Of a stretch of DNA of 64,000 bases, positions 21,997-30,871 are shown in pieces. Every line of letters starts with the position of its first letter. Positions within the stretch are counted from its first letter, which is position 1. The position numbers and the translations under genes were made by a program. The notes below the pieces were generated by a model. The model saw only the letters and a list, made by a program, of their open reading frames with translations, did not search any database and was not told the DNA's origin. The DNA is from Nocardia elegans NBRC 108235 (GTDB taxonomy: Bacteria > Actinomycetota > Actinomycetes > Mycobacteriales > Mycobacteriaceae): NCBI RefSeq assembly GCF_001612845.1, contig NZ_BDBF01000009.1, positions 124,001-188,000 of the forward strand, written 5' to 3'.

Positions 21997-22767
21997 TCAT
22001 CGGGCAGAACTGGCCACCGCGATCTGGGGGCTTCCGGGGAGAACGGCTGCCTGCCTGCGCAAGTCGAGGGTGATCGCCGGGTCGGCGTATCGGGCCAACG
22101 CGCGCAGCGCCGACGGGCCGTAGGCGCGCAACGAGCTGATCAACGCGTCGTGCCAGTACGGAAAGATCACCAACGGCAGCGCCGGCGCCAGCATGACGAG
22201 GTGCAGTAACGAAGGCGGACGCGACAAGTCGATGATCAGCAGTTTCGCGGCGGCGCGGGTGCCTTCCGCGAACACCCGGGCAGCCAGCGGTGGTGGCAGA
22301 TGGTGCAGGGACTGCACGAACACGGCGAGGTCGTAGAACCCGTCGGGCGCGTCGATGGCAGTGGCGTCCATCTCGCGCACGGTGGCCCGCGGATGACTGC
22401 CCAAATCACCGGCGGCGATCGCAGCGACAGAGGCGGGTTCGATGTCGGTGACCGTGACGTCGGCGGTGGGATGCATCTCCAGCAGCGCGCGCGATAGTCC
22501 TCCGTGGCCGGAGCCGAGTTCCAGGATCTTGGGCTCGCGCACGTCGGTGACCTCGTCGAGCACGATGCGCGCGAGCTTCCGATGTATCCCGAAAAACCTT
22601 TCTCCGCGGTCCAGAGAACGAATGATTTTGCGCTTCCGATCATCGACGTCGTCACGGTCGAGGTACTCCAGACGATCGGTTTCCAACCGCCTGTCCAGCC
22701 ACGACGCATCCGGTCCGCCGCGCGGCATGCGGTTGATGTCGAAGGTCTCCGTGGTCATAGCGTTCAC
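21997..22767 (-). CDS. Class I SAM-dependent methyltransferase
   Basis: 256 residues from a GTG that overlaps the stop of the upstream oxygenase gene (GTGA); an ATG at 22758 is an alternative. Motif I reads [20 protein letters not shown], followed by the acidic beta-2 end VTVTDIEP and a motif near [14 protein letters not shown]. The C-terminal part has a hydrophobic stretch ([16 protein letters not shown]). Translational coupling with the oxygenase and the 55-bp gap to the NRPS mark it as a tailoring enzyme of the peptide. The acceptor (N, O or C) cannot be read from sequence. Confidence 0.85.
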   Translation of the reverse strand: MNAMTTETFDINRMPRGGPDASWLDRRLETDRLEYLDRDDVDDRKRKIIRSLDRGERFFGIHRKLARIVLDEVTDVREPKILELGSGHGGLSRALLEMHPTADVTVTDIEPASVAAIAAGDLGSHPRATVREMDATAIDAPDGFYDLAVFVQSLHHLPPPLAARVFAEGTRAAAKLLIIDLSRPPSLLHLVMLAPALPLVIFPYWHDALISSLRAYGPSALRALARYADPAITLDLRRQAAVLPGSPQIAVASSAR

Positions 22768-24146
22768 CCCGCGCTACGGGAACCGTTATCGGTGGATGTG
22801 GCCATTCCGGCTCGGCGGTTGGCTGCGACCAGCCGCATCAGGAACGAGGGCCGCGCGAGCCGGGCCGGTGGGTCGACGAAGTGCATCACTCGAAGGACCG
22901 CTTCGGCGACCGCCGGATCGTTCGCGGCGGCAGCCTGTGCCTTGTCTATGGGCCAGTTCACCAAGTGCCTCGGCACGCGACGCCAACCACCTCCCTGGGA
23001 CACGGTGAAATCGGTGAACCGATTTCCCCGCCACACCGGGGCGATCTGTTTGGCGGTCGCTTTGAAGAATCGCCGGCTCACCGCTCCGTCGCGATCGGCC
23101 AGGCAGTCGTGCAGCGCGACGGCCTGCAGCGCGGCCATGGTCATGCCCTGCATATATACGGGGTTGAAACTGCAGATCGCATCGCCCATCACCAGCAGCC
23201 CCGCGGGGAATCGACGCATCTTGTCATAGCGTCTCCATGTGCTGGCCGGGTAATGCTGCGCGGACACCCCGCCGAGCGGCTCAGCGGACCGCAGCGCGTC
23301 GATCAGAGTGGGTGGCGCGAATTGCGCGGCGCATTCGATAACGCCGGACAGGTCACGGGGAAGTTTGTACCCGCCTACGCCGAACAGGGTCAGGATCCAG
23401 GTGTCGTCCTCGTAGGCCACGGCCACCACCCCGGCCGGTCGTTCGGGCAGCGGACTGACCGAGAAACCCAATTTCTCGCCGATCGTGCCCGCGGGGACCC
23501 GCAGAAATTGGCTGGCATAGTTCAGATGCACCGGGTAGCTCTGCTCGATCGGTCGCTCGCAGCCGAGGTTGTCGAGGAACGCCGGCGTATGCCCCGAGCG
23601 GCCCATCGCATCGACCACCAAGTCGGCATCCAGCACGGATTCCTCACCCGTGTAGCGGTTGACTATCCGGGCGCCCGTAACCCGACGGTCGCGGTCGGTC
23701 GTGGGCTCGACGACAGCATGGCTGTCCAGAATTCTCACGTTCTCGATGGCGCGGACTCGCCGCCTGACATGGGAGTCCAAGAATGGTCGGCTGGGTTGAT
23801 AGACGACCAGCGATGCCGGGTCGGCAAACTTGTCCGCGACATCGAGCTCATGCCGGCCCAACCGGACATATACCCGCGATGGCTCATTGGCCAGGACTTT
23901 CGCGCCTGCGGCGACGAGTTCGTCGAGCACGCCGGGAAACAGCTGATCCAGGACGCTCGATCCCCTACTCAGCAGAGCATGAAAATGCCGTGCCTGGGGC
24001 ACACCTCGCCGCTGCTCAGGACCGTCCGGCAGCGGGTCCCGCTCGATGAGCGTGACCACCTCGTAAAAGTCCGACAGCACCCGGGCGGCGAGCAGCCCGG
24101 TCATACTCGCCCCGCAGACGATGGCTCGGTGTCCGAGTTTGCTCAT
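22764..24146 (-). CDS. FAD-dependent monooxygenase-type oxidoreductase
   Basis: 460-residue flavoprotein. The N-terminal dinucleotide fold is IVCGASMTGLLAARVLSDFY, with the ribose-binding Glu in VTLIERD. The second FAD motif is GDAICSFNPVYMQGMT near residue 300, which matches the GD(A)xxxxxPxxxxG motif of group A hydroxylases and geranylgeranyl-reductase-like enzymes. GGGAG (rc of 24150-24154 region) precedes the ATG. It is the first gene of the NRPS operon and overlaps the methyltransferase by 4 bp. It probably oxidises a precursor or the finished peptide, for instance by hydroxylating an aromatic ring, but the substrate is unknown. Confidence 0.85.
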   Translation of the reverse strand: MSKLGHRAIVCGASMTGLLAARVLSDFYEVVTLIERDPLPDGPEQRRGVPQARHFHALLSRGSSVLDQLFPGVLDELVAAGAKVLANEPSRVYVRLGRHELDVADKFADPASLVVYQPSRPFLDSHVRRRVRAIENVRILDSHAVVEPTTDRDRRVTGARIVNRYTGEESVLDADLVVDAMGRSGHTPAFLDNLGCERPIEQSYPVHLNYASQFLRVPAGTIGEKLGFSVSPLPERPAGVVAVAYEDDTWILTLFGVGGYKLPRDLSGVIECAAQFAPPTLIDALRSAEPLGGVSAQHYPASTWRRYDKMRRFPAGLLVMGDAICSFNPVYMQGMTMAALQAVALHDCLADRDGAVSRRFFKATAKQIAPVWRGNRFTDFTVSQGGGWRRVPRHLVNWPIDKAQAAAANDPAVAEAVLRVMHFVDPPARLARPSFLMRLVAANRRAGMATSTDNGSRSAG

Positions 24147-24246
24147 AGCGCTCCCTGCCGCAACTCGCCGTCGCCTTTCTCGGCGAGAACGTTGCCCGTC
24201 GACGCTTCGTCCTATTCAGCAAGCACGAACAGCAGGCATGCCGGGT

Positions 24247-24495
24247 TCAAATCGTCGAATCACCGGTAGCTTCGTCACGCCAGCTGATCTCGATCTCGAT
24301 TTCGGTTTCGTCGCCGTCGACCTCGATTTCGAGCTCCACATGGACGCGCTCGGGGACGACGATGTCGATCGAGTCCCCGCCGGATCCCAGTTTCACCTCG
24401 GAGCCACCGGCAAGCGCCTGTCCGATCGCGATGAGCCGCTCGGCCACTTCTTCACGCGACAGTTCGGACTTTCTGTTGATCTCCAGCTTCGGCAC
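24247..24495 (-). CDS. Small acidic protein, amphi-Trp domain-like
   Basis: 82 residues. It opens with a conserved-looking helix MPKLEINRKSELSREEVAE and ends in alternating acidic beta strands (VELEIEVDGDETEIEIEISW). That layout matches the short amphi-Trp domain family, named for amphipathic strands ending in a Trp. The function of the family is unknown. It lies 100 bp upstream of the NRPS operon in the same direction, so it may be part of the same transcript or be an unrelated neighbour. Confidence 0.65.
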   Translation of the reverse strand: MPKLEINRKSELSREEVAERLIAIGQALAGGSEVKLGSGGDSIDIVVPERVHVELEIEVDGDETEIEIEISWRDEATGDSTI

Positions 24496-24645
24496 GACAA
24501 CTCCTGCCTCGATGCGGGACGGATCGATAACTGAACAATAGCTGGTGCGAGAGAGGCGTCGGAGCGAACCGGGAACCCCGACTGTGCCGGTTTCGGCGAG
24601 GTTGTCGGCATTCGGCGGCCGCAGCAGGCAATGGTCGGGGCGTGT

Positions 24646-24661
24646 CTGTACCCAGGTACAG
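24646..24661. promoter_or_regulatory. Perfect palindrome, possible MerR-type operator
   Basis: CTGTACC-CA-GGTACAG is a perfect 7-2-7 palindrome about 150 bp upstream of the small acidic protein gene and 85 bp past the arsC stop. Its form is like MerR-family operators. No good promoter elements flank it and no MerR gene is adjacent. Confidence 0.4.
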
Positions 24662-24741
24662 GATGCAAGCCGTGGGGCGGGCTCGGATTCGAGTACCGGT
24701 TGCGGGCCGCTGCGTTGGCGGCAGCGGCCCGTCGTCGCCGT

Positions 24742-25155
24742 CTATGCGGTGGTCGGGATGGCGAGTTCGGTGAGTAGGTCGCGGATGCGGCGTTCGATGT
24801 CGTCGCGGATGGGTCGGACCGCGTCGACGCCGAGGCCGGCGGGGTCGTCGAGTTTCCAGTCGCGGTAGTCGACGCCGGGGAAGTAGGGGCAGTTGTCGCC
24901 GCAGCCCATGGTGATGACGATGTCGCTGGTTTGGACGGTGTCGGGGGTGAGGATTTTCGGGGTTTGGGCGGTGATGTCGATTCCGACCTCGGCCATGGCT
25001 TCGATGGCGGCGGGGTTGATCGCGTGGGCGGGTTCGGTTCCGGCGGAGCGGACTTCGACGCGGTCGCCGGCGAGGTGGGTGAGGAAGCCTTGGGCCATTT
25101 GGGAGCGTCCGGCGTTGTGTACGCAGACGAACAGCACGCTGGGGGTGGATGCCAT
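24742..25155 (-). CDS. arsC: Arsenate reductase, low-MW phosphatase type
   Basis: 137-residue LMW-PTPase-fold arsenate reductase. The P-loop is FVCVHNAGRSQMAQGF, and a second Cys pair occurs in GCGDNCPYFPG, as in thioredoxin- or mycoredoxin-linked ArsC. It reduces arsenate to arsenite for export by Acr3. AAAGG lies ~12 nt before the ATG. It is the last gene of the arsR-acr3-arsC unit, but a decayed second arsC sits between it and acr3. Confidence 0.9.
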   Translation of the reverse strand: MASTPSVLFVCVHNAGRSQMAQGFLTHLAGDRVEVRSAGTEPAHAINPAAIEAMAEVGIDITAQTPKILTPDTVQTSDIVITMGCGDNCPYFPGVDYRDWKLDDPAGLGVDAVRPIRDDIERRIRDLLTELAIPTTA

Positions 25156-25188
25156 AGCGGGGCAGGGCCTTTCGAAATACTGAGGGGG

Positions 25189-25395
25189 TTAGGTGGTGAG
25201 GTCGAGGTCGGCGACGAGGGCGGTGAAGAATTCGAGGGCCGTTTGGGAGCGTCCGGCGTTGTGGGTGCACAGGAACAGCGCGGCCGGGGTCTCGGTGCCG
25301 GGGTGGCCTTTCGGCCTCGGCCAGTGCGCGCAGGCGTTGGCGGGCGAAGCGTTCGGCCGGCAGTGGCAGGTAGGTGACGACGGTGTCGCGGTCAC
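25189..25395 (-). pseudogene. Decayed arsC remnant with frameshift
   Basis: Two frames together spell the junction of a long-form ArsC. One reads TVVTYLPLPAERFARQRLRAL, with the helical N-terminal domain signature. A shift of frame near 25310 then gives AALFLCTHNAGRSQTALEF, the phosphatase P-loop, ending at a stop after LVADLDLTT. The rest of the catalytic domain is gone. It sits between acr3 and the intact arsC, suggesting gene replacement. Confidence 0.75.
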
Positions 25396-26489
25396 CGCGT
25401 CGGCTCCGCCGACGCGCCGGTCGTGGTGTGGGTGAAGCGTGTGCGCAGGGTGAGGGAGACGTAGACGAGGCCGACGAGGACGGGGACTTCGATCAGCGGG
25501 CCGACGACGCCGGCGAGTGCTTGGCCGGAGGTGGCGCCGTAGGTGGCGATCGCGACGGCGATGGCGAGTTCGAAGTTGTTGCCCGCGGCGGTGAACGCGA
25601 GGGTGGTGGTGCGTTCGTAGCCGAGGCCGATCAGGCGGCCGTAGAGGTACCCGCCTCCCCACATGATCGCGAAGTAGGCGAGCAGCGGGATCGCGATGCG
25701 TGCGACATCCCAGGGGTGGGAGGTGATTTGGTGGCCTTGCAGGGCGAACAGGATCACGATCGTGAACAGCAACCCGTAGAGGGCCCAAGGGCCGATTCGC
25801 GGTATGAGTTTCGATTCGTACCAGTCACGCCCGCGAGCGCGCTCACCCAATCGGCGGGTGAGGAATCCGGCGACCAGCGGGATGCCGAGGAAGATCAGTA
25901 CCGATTTCGCGATCTGCCACGGTGAGGTGTCGATGGTGGTTCGTTCCAGGCCGAGCCATCCGGGCAGGACCGAGAGGTAGAACCAGCCGAGCACGGCGAA
26001 CATGACTACCTGGAAGATCGAGTTCAGGGCGACCAGCACGGCGGCGGCTTCGCGGTCACCGCAGGCGAGGTCGTTCCAGATGATCACCATCGCAATGCAT
26101 CTCGCGAGGCCGACGATGATCAGCCCGGTGCGGTACTCGGGCAGATCCGGCAGCAGCAGCCAGGCGAGGGTGAACATGAGCGCGGGCCCGATCAGCCAGT
26201 TCAGCACCAACGAGCCGACGAGCAGGCGGCGGTCACCGGTGACCGAATCGAGGCGGTCGTAGCGGACCTTGGCCAGCACCGGATACATCATCACCAGCAG
26301 CCCGATCGCGATCGGCAAGCTGATCCCGTCGACCTCGACCGCGGACAGACCGTCCCCGAGGCCGGGGATCAAACGCCCCAGTAGCAGGCCCGCGGCCATC
26401 GCGACACCGATCCAGACCGGCAGGAACCGGTCCAGCGTCGACAACCTCCCGACCACCGCCGGGTGATCGGCGTGTTCTGTTGTCGTCAT
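25392..26489 (-). CDS. acr3: Acr3-family arsenite efflux transporter
   Basis: 365 residues from the ATG at 26489, with ten hydrophobic segments. Family landmarks are PIAIGLLVMMYPVLAKV, the conserved-Cys segment VGLARCIAMVIIWNDLACGD, and FTAAGNNFELAIAVAIA. It exports arsenite, driven by ion motive force, and may be energised by the divergently encoded ArsA. Its ATG overlaps the arsR stop (ATGA), so the two are translationally coupled. Confidence 0.95.
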   Translation of the reverse strand: MTTTEHADHPAVVGRLSTLDRFLPVWIGVAMAAGLLLGRLIPGLGDGLSAVEVDGISLPIAIGLLVMMYPVLAKVRYDRLDSVTGDRRLLVGSLVLNWLIGPALMFTLAWLLLPDLPEYRTGLIIVGLARCIAMVIIWNDLACGDREAAAVLVALNSIFQVVMFAVLGWFYLSVLPGWLGLERTTIDTSPWQIAKSVLIFLGIPLVAGFLTRRLGERARGRDWYESKLIPRIGPWALYGLLFTIVILFALQGHQITSHPWDVARIAIPLLAYFAIMWGGGYLYGRLIGLGYERTTTLAFTAAGNNFELAIAVAIATYGATSGQALAGVVGPLIEVPVLVGLVYVSLTLRTRFTHTTTGASAEPTR

Positions 26490-26857
26490 GCCGGGACCTC
26501 CGATCCGGAACAGCGGCCCAGCACGAGCGACAAGCGGTCCAGGGCTCGCGGCACGACGCGGTAGTACACCCAGGAGGCGCGGCGTTCGCTGGTGACCAGC
26601 CCGGCCTCGCGCAGCACCTTCAAATGGTGGGAGATGGTCGGCTGGGTGACATCCAGCCCGTCGGACACATCGCACACGCAGGCTTCGCCGCCGGCGCGGG
26701 CGGCGATCGCCGAGAGCACCCGGAGTCGGACCGGGTCGGCGAGGGCTTTGAACATCACCGCGAACTCGGCCGCCTCCGCACCGCTCAACGCGTGTCCCAC
26801 CGTGGGAGTGGGGTCGCAGCCGACCGGCACGGCTACCGGCACCTCTGGTTTAGACAT
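26486..26857 (-). CDS. arsR: ArsR-family arsenic-responsive repressor
   Basis: 123-residue winged-helix repressor. The DNA-binding segment is DVTQPTISHHLKVLREAGLV, preceded by the ACVCDVSD motif, whose Cys pair is the usual metalloid site of ArsR (helix 3 type CVC). The ATG at 26857 has no Shine-Dalgarno sequence and its operator-like repeats start on the next base upstream, so the message is probably leaderless. It heads the acr3-arsC unit and is divergent from arsA. Confidence 0.92.
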   Translation of the reverse strand: MSKPEVPVAVPVGCDPTPTVGHALSGAEAAEFAVMFKALADPVRLRVLSAIAARAGGEACVCDVSDGLDVTQPTISHHLKVLREAGLVTSERRASWVYYRVVPRALDRLSLVLGRCSGSEVPA

Positions 26858-26882
26858 ATATCGATATTGACTGATATCGATA
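26858..26882. promoter_or_regulatory. ArsR operator repeats
   Basis: ATATCGATA occurs at 26858-26866 and 26874-26882, 16 bp apart, each containing the palindrome TATCGATA. The site directly abuts the arsR start codon and lies in the arsR-arsA intergenic region, so it could control both directions. Confidence 0.65.
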
Positions 26883-27035
26883 CTGGAGGGCAAATGAACG
26901 TCGAGTGACAAGCTTCGGGCGAAGAGCCGGTGGTCCGTCGCCGGTCCCGCCGGGCGGGACGTTCGACTCTGCCGCCGCGGTCGGTGATCGCGGTCGAATA
27001 GGGAATGCGTGGTTCGACGGTTGTGGAGGTATCCG

Positions 27036-28820
27036 GTGGGTGAGATGAAGTTTCTCGCGGGTGTACCGCGGTTCGTGTTCTTCACCGGCAAGGGCGGGGT
27101 TGGCAAGACCTCCATCGCGTGCGCGGCGGCGGTGGCGTTGGCGCGGGCGGGTCGGCGGGTCCTGCTGGTGTCGACGGATCCGGCCTCGAATGTCGGGCAG
27201 GTGTTCGGCGTCACGGTCGGCAACACGGTGACCGCGATTGCCGGTGTGCCGGGGTTGTGGGCGCTGGAGATCGATCCGGAGCAGGCCGTGGCCGCCTATC
27301 GTGAGCGGATTCTCGCGCCGATGCGCGGCGCGCTGCCGGAGGCCGATATCGCATCGATGACCGAGCAGTTGTCGGGCTCGTGCACGACCGAGGTGGCCTC
27401 GTTCAACGAGTTCACCGCCCTGCTCACCGACGAAACCAGCGCCTACGACCACGTGTTGTTCGACACCGCTCCCACCGGGCACACCATCCGGCTGTTGCAG
27501 TTGCCGGGCAATTGGAGCCAGTTCCTCACCGGCGGCGGTGAGGCGAGCTGCCTGGGCCCGCTGTCGGGACTGGACAAGCAGAAAGCGGTCTACGCCGCCG
27601 CGGTCGACGCGTTGGCCGACCCGCACCGCACCCGCTTGGTGCTGGTGGCCCGCCCCTCACGCTCGACGCTGGCCGAGATCGCCCGCACCCGTAGCGAGTT
27701 GGCCAGTGTCGGGCTCGCCGATCAGTATGTGGTGCTCAACGGTGTCCTGCCCGACACCGCCGATTCCGGTGATCCACTGGTGGCCGCGACCCGCCGCCGA
27801 GAACGCGCCGCGATCGAGGCCATGCCCGCCGAGGTCCGGGAGCTGCCCCGGGATCTGGTCGACCTCAAAGCCACCAACATCGTCGGCACCGACGCGCTGA
27901 CGACTCTGTTCGACCCGACACCACCGCAATCCGCTTCCGGCACGGCACCCGAGGCAGTCGTTGCGGCGGTCGCCGATGCGCCGCTGGCCGCGCTCATCGA
28001 TCAGATCGAACGCGACGGGCCGTGCCTGATCATGAGCATGGGCAAAGGTGGGGTGGGCAAAACCACCGTGGCCGCCGCGGTCGCTGTCGCCCTGGCCGAG
28101 CGTGGCCATGATGTGCACCTGTCGACCACCGATCCCGCCGGTGATCTCGCCGACACCGTCGCGGGAACGCTGGAACACCTGCAGGTCTCGCGGATCGACC
28201 CGGCCCGCGCGGTCGCCGACTACCGCGCCCGGGTGATGGCCGGTAAAGGCGCCGGCCTGGACGACGCCGGCCGCGCCGCGCTCGAGGAAGATCTGCGCTC
28301 ACCGTGCACCGACGAAGTCGCTGTCTTCCAAGCGTTTTCACACGTCATCGCCGAATCCCGGCGCCGGTTCGTCGTCATCGACACCGCACCTACCGGCCAC
28401 ACCCTGTTGTTGCTCGACGCCACCGGCTCCTACCACCGCGACATCGTGCGCCAGATGGCGCCCGGCACCCGGTTCGTCACCCCGCTGATGCGGCTGCAGA
28501 ACCCCGACGCCACCAAGGTCCTGCTGGTCACCTTGCCCGAAACCACCCCGGTTCTGGAGGCCGCCGAACTGCAAGCCGATCTCGAACGCGCCGGCATCCA
28601 CCCCTGGGCGTGGGTCATCGACAACAGCCTCGCCGCCGCCGCACCCACCGACCCACTGCTACGCCGCCGCGCCGCCGCCGAACTCGACCAGATACATAAG
28701 GCCACCACCTACACCGACCGCTACGCGGTCATCCCCGCGCTCGCCGAAGAACCCGTCGGCATCCCCGCACTCGCCGCACTCACTCGACCGTCCCGCGCGG
28801 CCACCGCAAGCGGGCCGTGA
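27036..28820 (+). CDS. arsA: ArsA arsenite-transport ATPase, two-domain
   Basis: About 594 residues with two homologous halves. Each has a P-loop (GKGGVGKT near residues 20 and 336), the signature DTAPTGHT, and a Cys motif (CTTEVASFNEF in the first, CTDEVAVFQAF in the second) matching the metalloid-binding and switch regions of ArsA. It couples ATP hydrolysis to arsenite export through the Acr3 pump. GGAGG at 27024-27028 favours the GTG at 27036 over the in-frame ATG at 27045. No arsD chaperone is seen. Confidence 0.93.
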   Translation: MGEMKFLAGVPRFVFFTGKGGVGKTSIACAAAVALARAGRRVLLVSTDPASNVGQVFGVTVGNTVTAIAGVPGLWALEIDPEQAVAAYRERILAPMRGALPEADIASMTEQLSGSCTTEVASFNEFTALLTDETSAYDHVLFDTAPTGHTIRLLQLPGNWSQFLTGGGEASCLGPLSGLDKQKAVYAAAVDALADPHRTRLVLVARPSRSTLAEIARTRSELASVGLADQYVVLNGVLPDTADSGDPLVAATRRRERAAIEAMPAEVRELPRDLVDLKATNIVGTDALTTLFDPTPPQSASGTAPEAVVAAVADAPLAALIDQIERDGPCLIMSMGKGGVGKTTVAAAVAVALAERGHDVHLSTTDPAGDLADTVAGTLEHLQVSRIDPARAVADYRARVMAGKGAGLDDAGRAALEEDLRSPCTDEVAVFQAFSHVIAESRRRFVVIDTAPTGHTLLLLDATGSYHRDIVRQMAPGTRFVTPLMRLQNPDATKVLLVTLPETTPVLEAAELQADLERAGIHPWAWVIDNSLAAAAPTDPLLRRRAAAELDQIHKATTYTDRYAVIPALAEEPVGIPALAALTRPSRAATASGP

Positions 28821-28912
28821 TCCCGCCGCATCGGCACTCCGCCACCGCAAACCACCGCAGAGCAGTCGGACGCGGCCGCTGGTCACGGCCGCATCGACAC
28901 CCGCCGCGCGGA

Positions 28913-29449
28913 TCAGCTGCAGCAGCCGGCTCCGGAAGCGATCGCCTTCTCCTTCGCCTCACTGGTGCAGCACGCGGCGGAATCGTCGACAGCGGTCTCG
29001 GCGGTCGGTGCGGCGGCGGTGCCGCAGCACGCCTGTACGGCCTCGGCGTCTCCGGTGGCGAAATCCGGTGCGGTGCCGAAGTTCTCGGTGTCGGCGAGGA
29101 CAGTATAGACCTCCCACTTCTCGGCATTCGGGCCGGTGACCCAGACCTTGTCCTGGGTGGCGAAACAACACGTGGTCGCGATCTGCTCCTCGGTGAACAG
29201 TCCGGCCTCCGACAGTCGTGCGATCTCGCCGTGGACCTGCTCGGAGGTTTCCACCTCGACCCCGAGGTGGTTGATCGTGCCGCCCTGGCCGGTGTTCTCC
29301 AGCAGGACCAGCTTCAACGGGGGCTGCTCGATGGCGAAGTTGGCGTAACCGGGCTTGCGCTTGGCCGGTTCGGTATTGAACAGCGTGGAGTAGAAGGTGA
29401 TCGCCTGCTCGAGGTCGTCGACGTTGAGGGCAAGTTGCACGCGAGACAT
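28913..29449 (-). CDS. ArsI/CadI-family VOC metalloprotein
   Basis: 178 residues. The vicinal-oxygen-chelate fold begins SRVQLALNVDDLEQAITFYS and contains NHLGVEVE and EEQIATTCCFATQDKVWV, with the Cys pair of ArsI C-As lyases. The tail carries further Cys pairs (ACCGTA, ACCTSE, GCCS). Members cleave the C-As bond of trivalent organoarsenicals or are induced by cadmium (CadI). GGAGG precedes the ATG at 29449. It is convergent with arsA and divergent from a second ArsR gene. Confidence 0.88.
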   Translation of the reverse strand: MSRVQLALNVDDLEQAITFYSTLFNTEPAKRKPGYANFAIEQPPLKLVLLENTGQGGTINHLGVEVETSEQVHGEIARLSEAGLFTEEQIATTCCFATQDKVWVTGPNAEKWEVYTVLADTENFGTAPDFATGDAEAVQACCGTAAAPTAETAVDDSAACCTSEAKEKAIASGAGCCS

Positions 29450-29467
29450 GAGAACCTCCATAGTGAG

Positions 29468-29520
29468 ACATATATCGAAAAGCTGGACGAGATGGAGTCT
29501 GCCACCTTTTCGACATATGT
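29468..29520. promoter_or_regulatory. Inverted-repeat operator shared by arsI and second arsR
   Basis: ACATATATCGAAAAG (29468-29482) is matched 14 of 15 by the reverse complement of CTTTTCGACATATGT (29506-29520). It covers most of the short divergent promoter region, as expected for a metal-sensing ArsR/SmtB repressor. Confidence 0.7.
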
Positions 29521-29544
29521 CAATCCCTTGGATAGAGTGGTGGC

Positions 29545-29904
29545 ATGCCCAAGGCTCTGCCCGTGATCGATATGTCCGCGCCGGTGTGCTGCGCGCCCGT
29601 GGCCGCGGGCCCGGTCGACGATGCTGCCGCCCTCGAGGTCGCGCTGCGGCTCAAGGCTCTCGCCGACCCGGTGCGGGTGAAACTGATGTCGCTCCTGCTG
29701 GCCAGTCCCGACTCCGGTGAGAACGGTGGCGATCTCGCCGCTGCGGTCGGATTGTCGGAATCCACTGTGAGTCACCATCTTTCGCAGCTGCGCAATGCCG
29801 GTCTCGTCGACTCCGAACGCATCGGCATGAAGGTCGTCCACCGCGCCAAGCGTGACGCCCTCGCGGCCTTATGTGTGGTCTTGGACCCCAACTGCTGTCA
29901 GTGA
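29545..29904 (+). CDS. ArsR/SmtB-family metal-sensing repressor
   Basis: 119 residues. The winged helix has the recognition region GLSESTVSHHLSQLRNAGLV. Candidate metal ligands are the N-terminal Cys pair in APVCCAPV and the C-terminal LDPNCCQ, an arrangement recalling actinobacterial CmtR-like or ArsR1-type sensors and different from the CVC motif of the other ArsR. It is divergent from the ArsI/CadI gene and presumably represses it through the inverted repeat between them. Confidence 0.88.
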   Translation: MPKALPVIDMSAPVCCAPVAAGPVDDAAALEVALRLKALADPVRVKLMSLLLASPDSGENGGDLAAAVGLSESTVSHHLSQLRNAGLVDSERIGMKVVHRAKRDALAALCVVLDPNCCQ

Positions 29905-30187
29905 CACCTCTTCGTCCATCCGGGGGATCGGTGCCGGAGCGGCCTTTGGCCGACTGTTGGGGCACGCGCGTGCGCGGTCGCCGCGACGTGCGAGCCCGAG
30001 TATTGATTGCGGACTATTTGCTGTGGCTGTGAACTTCTCGGCGTGTCACGTTTCGACACGCCAATGAGATCCGGCGCAGGCTCACAACTAACTTTGAACT
30101 ATTCCCTGCCCGTCAACCGCTGTCGAATGAGCATTCGAACGTCGACAGTTGTGCAAAGTTGGCGTACGCGCAGGCAGGGACCCATTT
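29905..30187. other. Intergenic, no gene seen
   Basis: No supported coding sequence. GGCGTGTC-ACGTTTC-GACACGCC near 30041-30063 is an inverted repeat; a related sequence, GCGCGTCGCGCTTCGGCACGCC, occurs near 45500-45521. Each lies just beyond the 3' side of an integrase remnant of the same family. Confidence 0.4.
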
Positions 30188-30515
30188 TCAGAATTGTTGA
30201 CTATCGCCTGAGGGGATGGCGTAGCGGTGGGATGCTCGCCTGACCGGTTTGGCGATGCCGCGGGCCGAGTTGTCGCGGGGGCGGATCCAGGCGCTGTTTT
30301 CGGCGAAGCGGTAGATGCATCGCAGTGCGCCGACGAAGTTCTCGACGGCTCCGGTGCCGCCCCGGGAGGAACGGGTCGTGCGGGCGGTGGCTTGGATCGT
30401 GCGCGCCATGTCTTCGATGTCGGCTTCCGATGGTTCGTCGAGTCGGCCTGTGCCCCAGTCGGCTTCGAGGCGGTGGAAGTGGGTGTAGGTGCGCAGGGTG
30501 CCGGGGGACAGACCA
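30188..30515 (-). pseudogene. Tyrosine integrase remnant, N-terminal part
   Basis: The frame spells the core-binding domain of a tyrosine recombinase: LSPGTLRTYTHFHRLEADWG, then RLDEPSEADIEDMARTIQ, the RGGTGAVENFVGALRCIYRF segment and a stop shortly after. The catalytic domain (R..HxxR..Y) is absent. The family is the actinobacterial site-specific integrases that have an RGGR(S/G)AAEHLIAALRCLYR-like segment. A second, differently broken copy lies at 45.65-46.0 kb. Confidence 0.6.
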
Positions 30516-30649
30516 CAACAACCCGTTCGCGGCGAACCGGCCCACGCCCATCCTGGCGGACCGGAGCACTCTTCGTCCCCTTTGTGCGATCACCTGGCTG
30601 ATTCTCGCCGAAACATAGACGGCACAGGCGATCTCGGTGACTGGTCGCC

Positions 30650-30730
30650 GAGATCGCCCACTTATCGGAGGCCAGGAGCGCGCCGGGCATTCCGTTCGGC
30701 CGTTCGCGATATCGAGATCAGAATCTGAGA
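30650..30730. repeat. Dispersed repeat, copy 1
   Basis: About 80 bp that aligns by eye at roughly three-quarters identity with 40955-41030. Shared blocks are ATCGGAGG, CTCCGT/TTCCGT, CGGC, ATATC, AGATC and GAATC. Each copy lies beside a decayed recombinase gene, so it may be part of the same vanished element. Confidence 0.45.
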
Positions 30731-30871
30731 CCTCGGGATCTGCCGCTTCCGGGACCCTCGACCGCCAGCCTCCGCTGTCTCGAATCCAAGGTTTCGAGAT
30801 GGCTGGGCACGAGCGCCGAGACGGTTCGGGTGTCAGGCTGGAGGAAGGGGCCGATCGGAGAGGAGTGTGTC

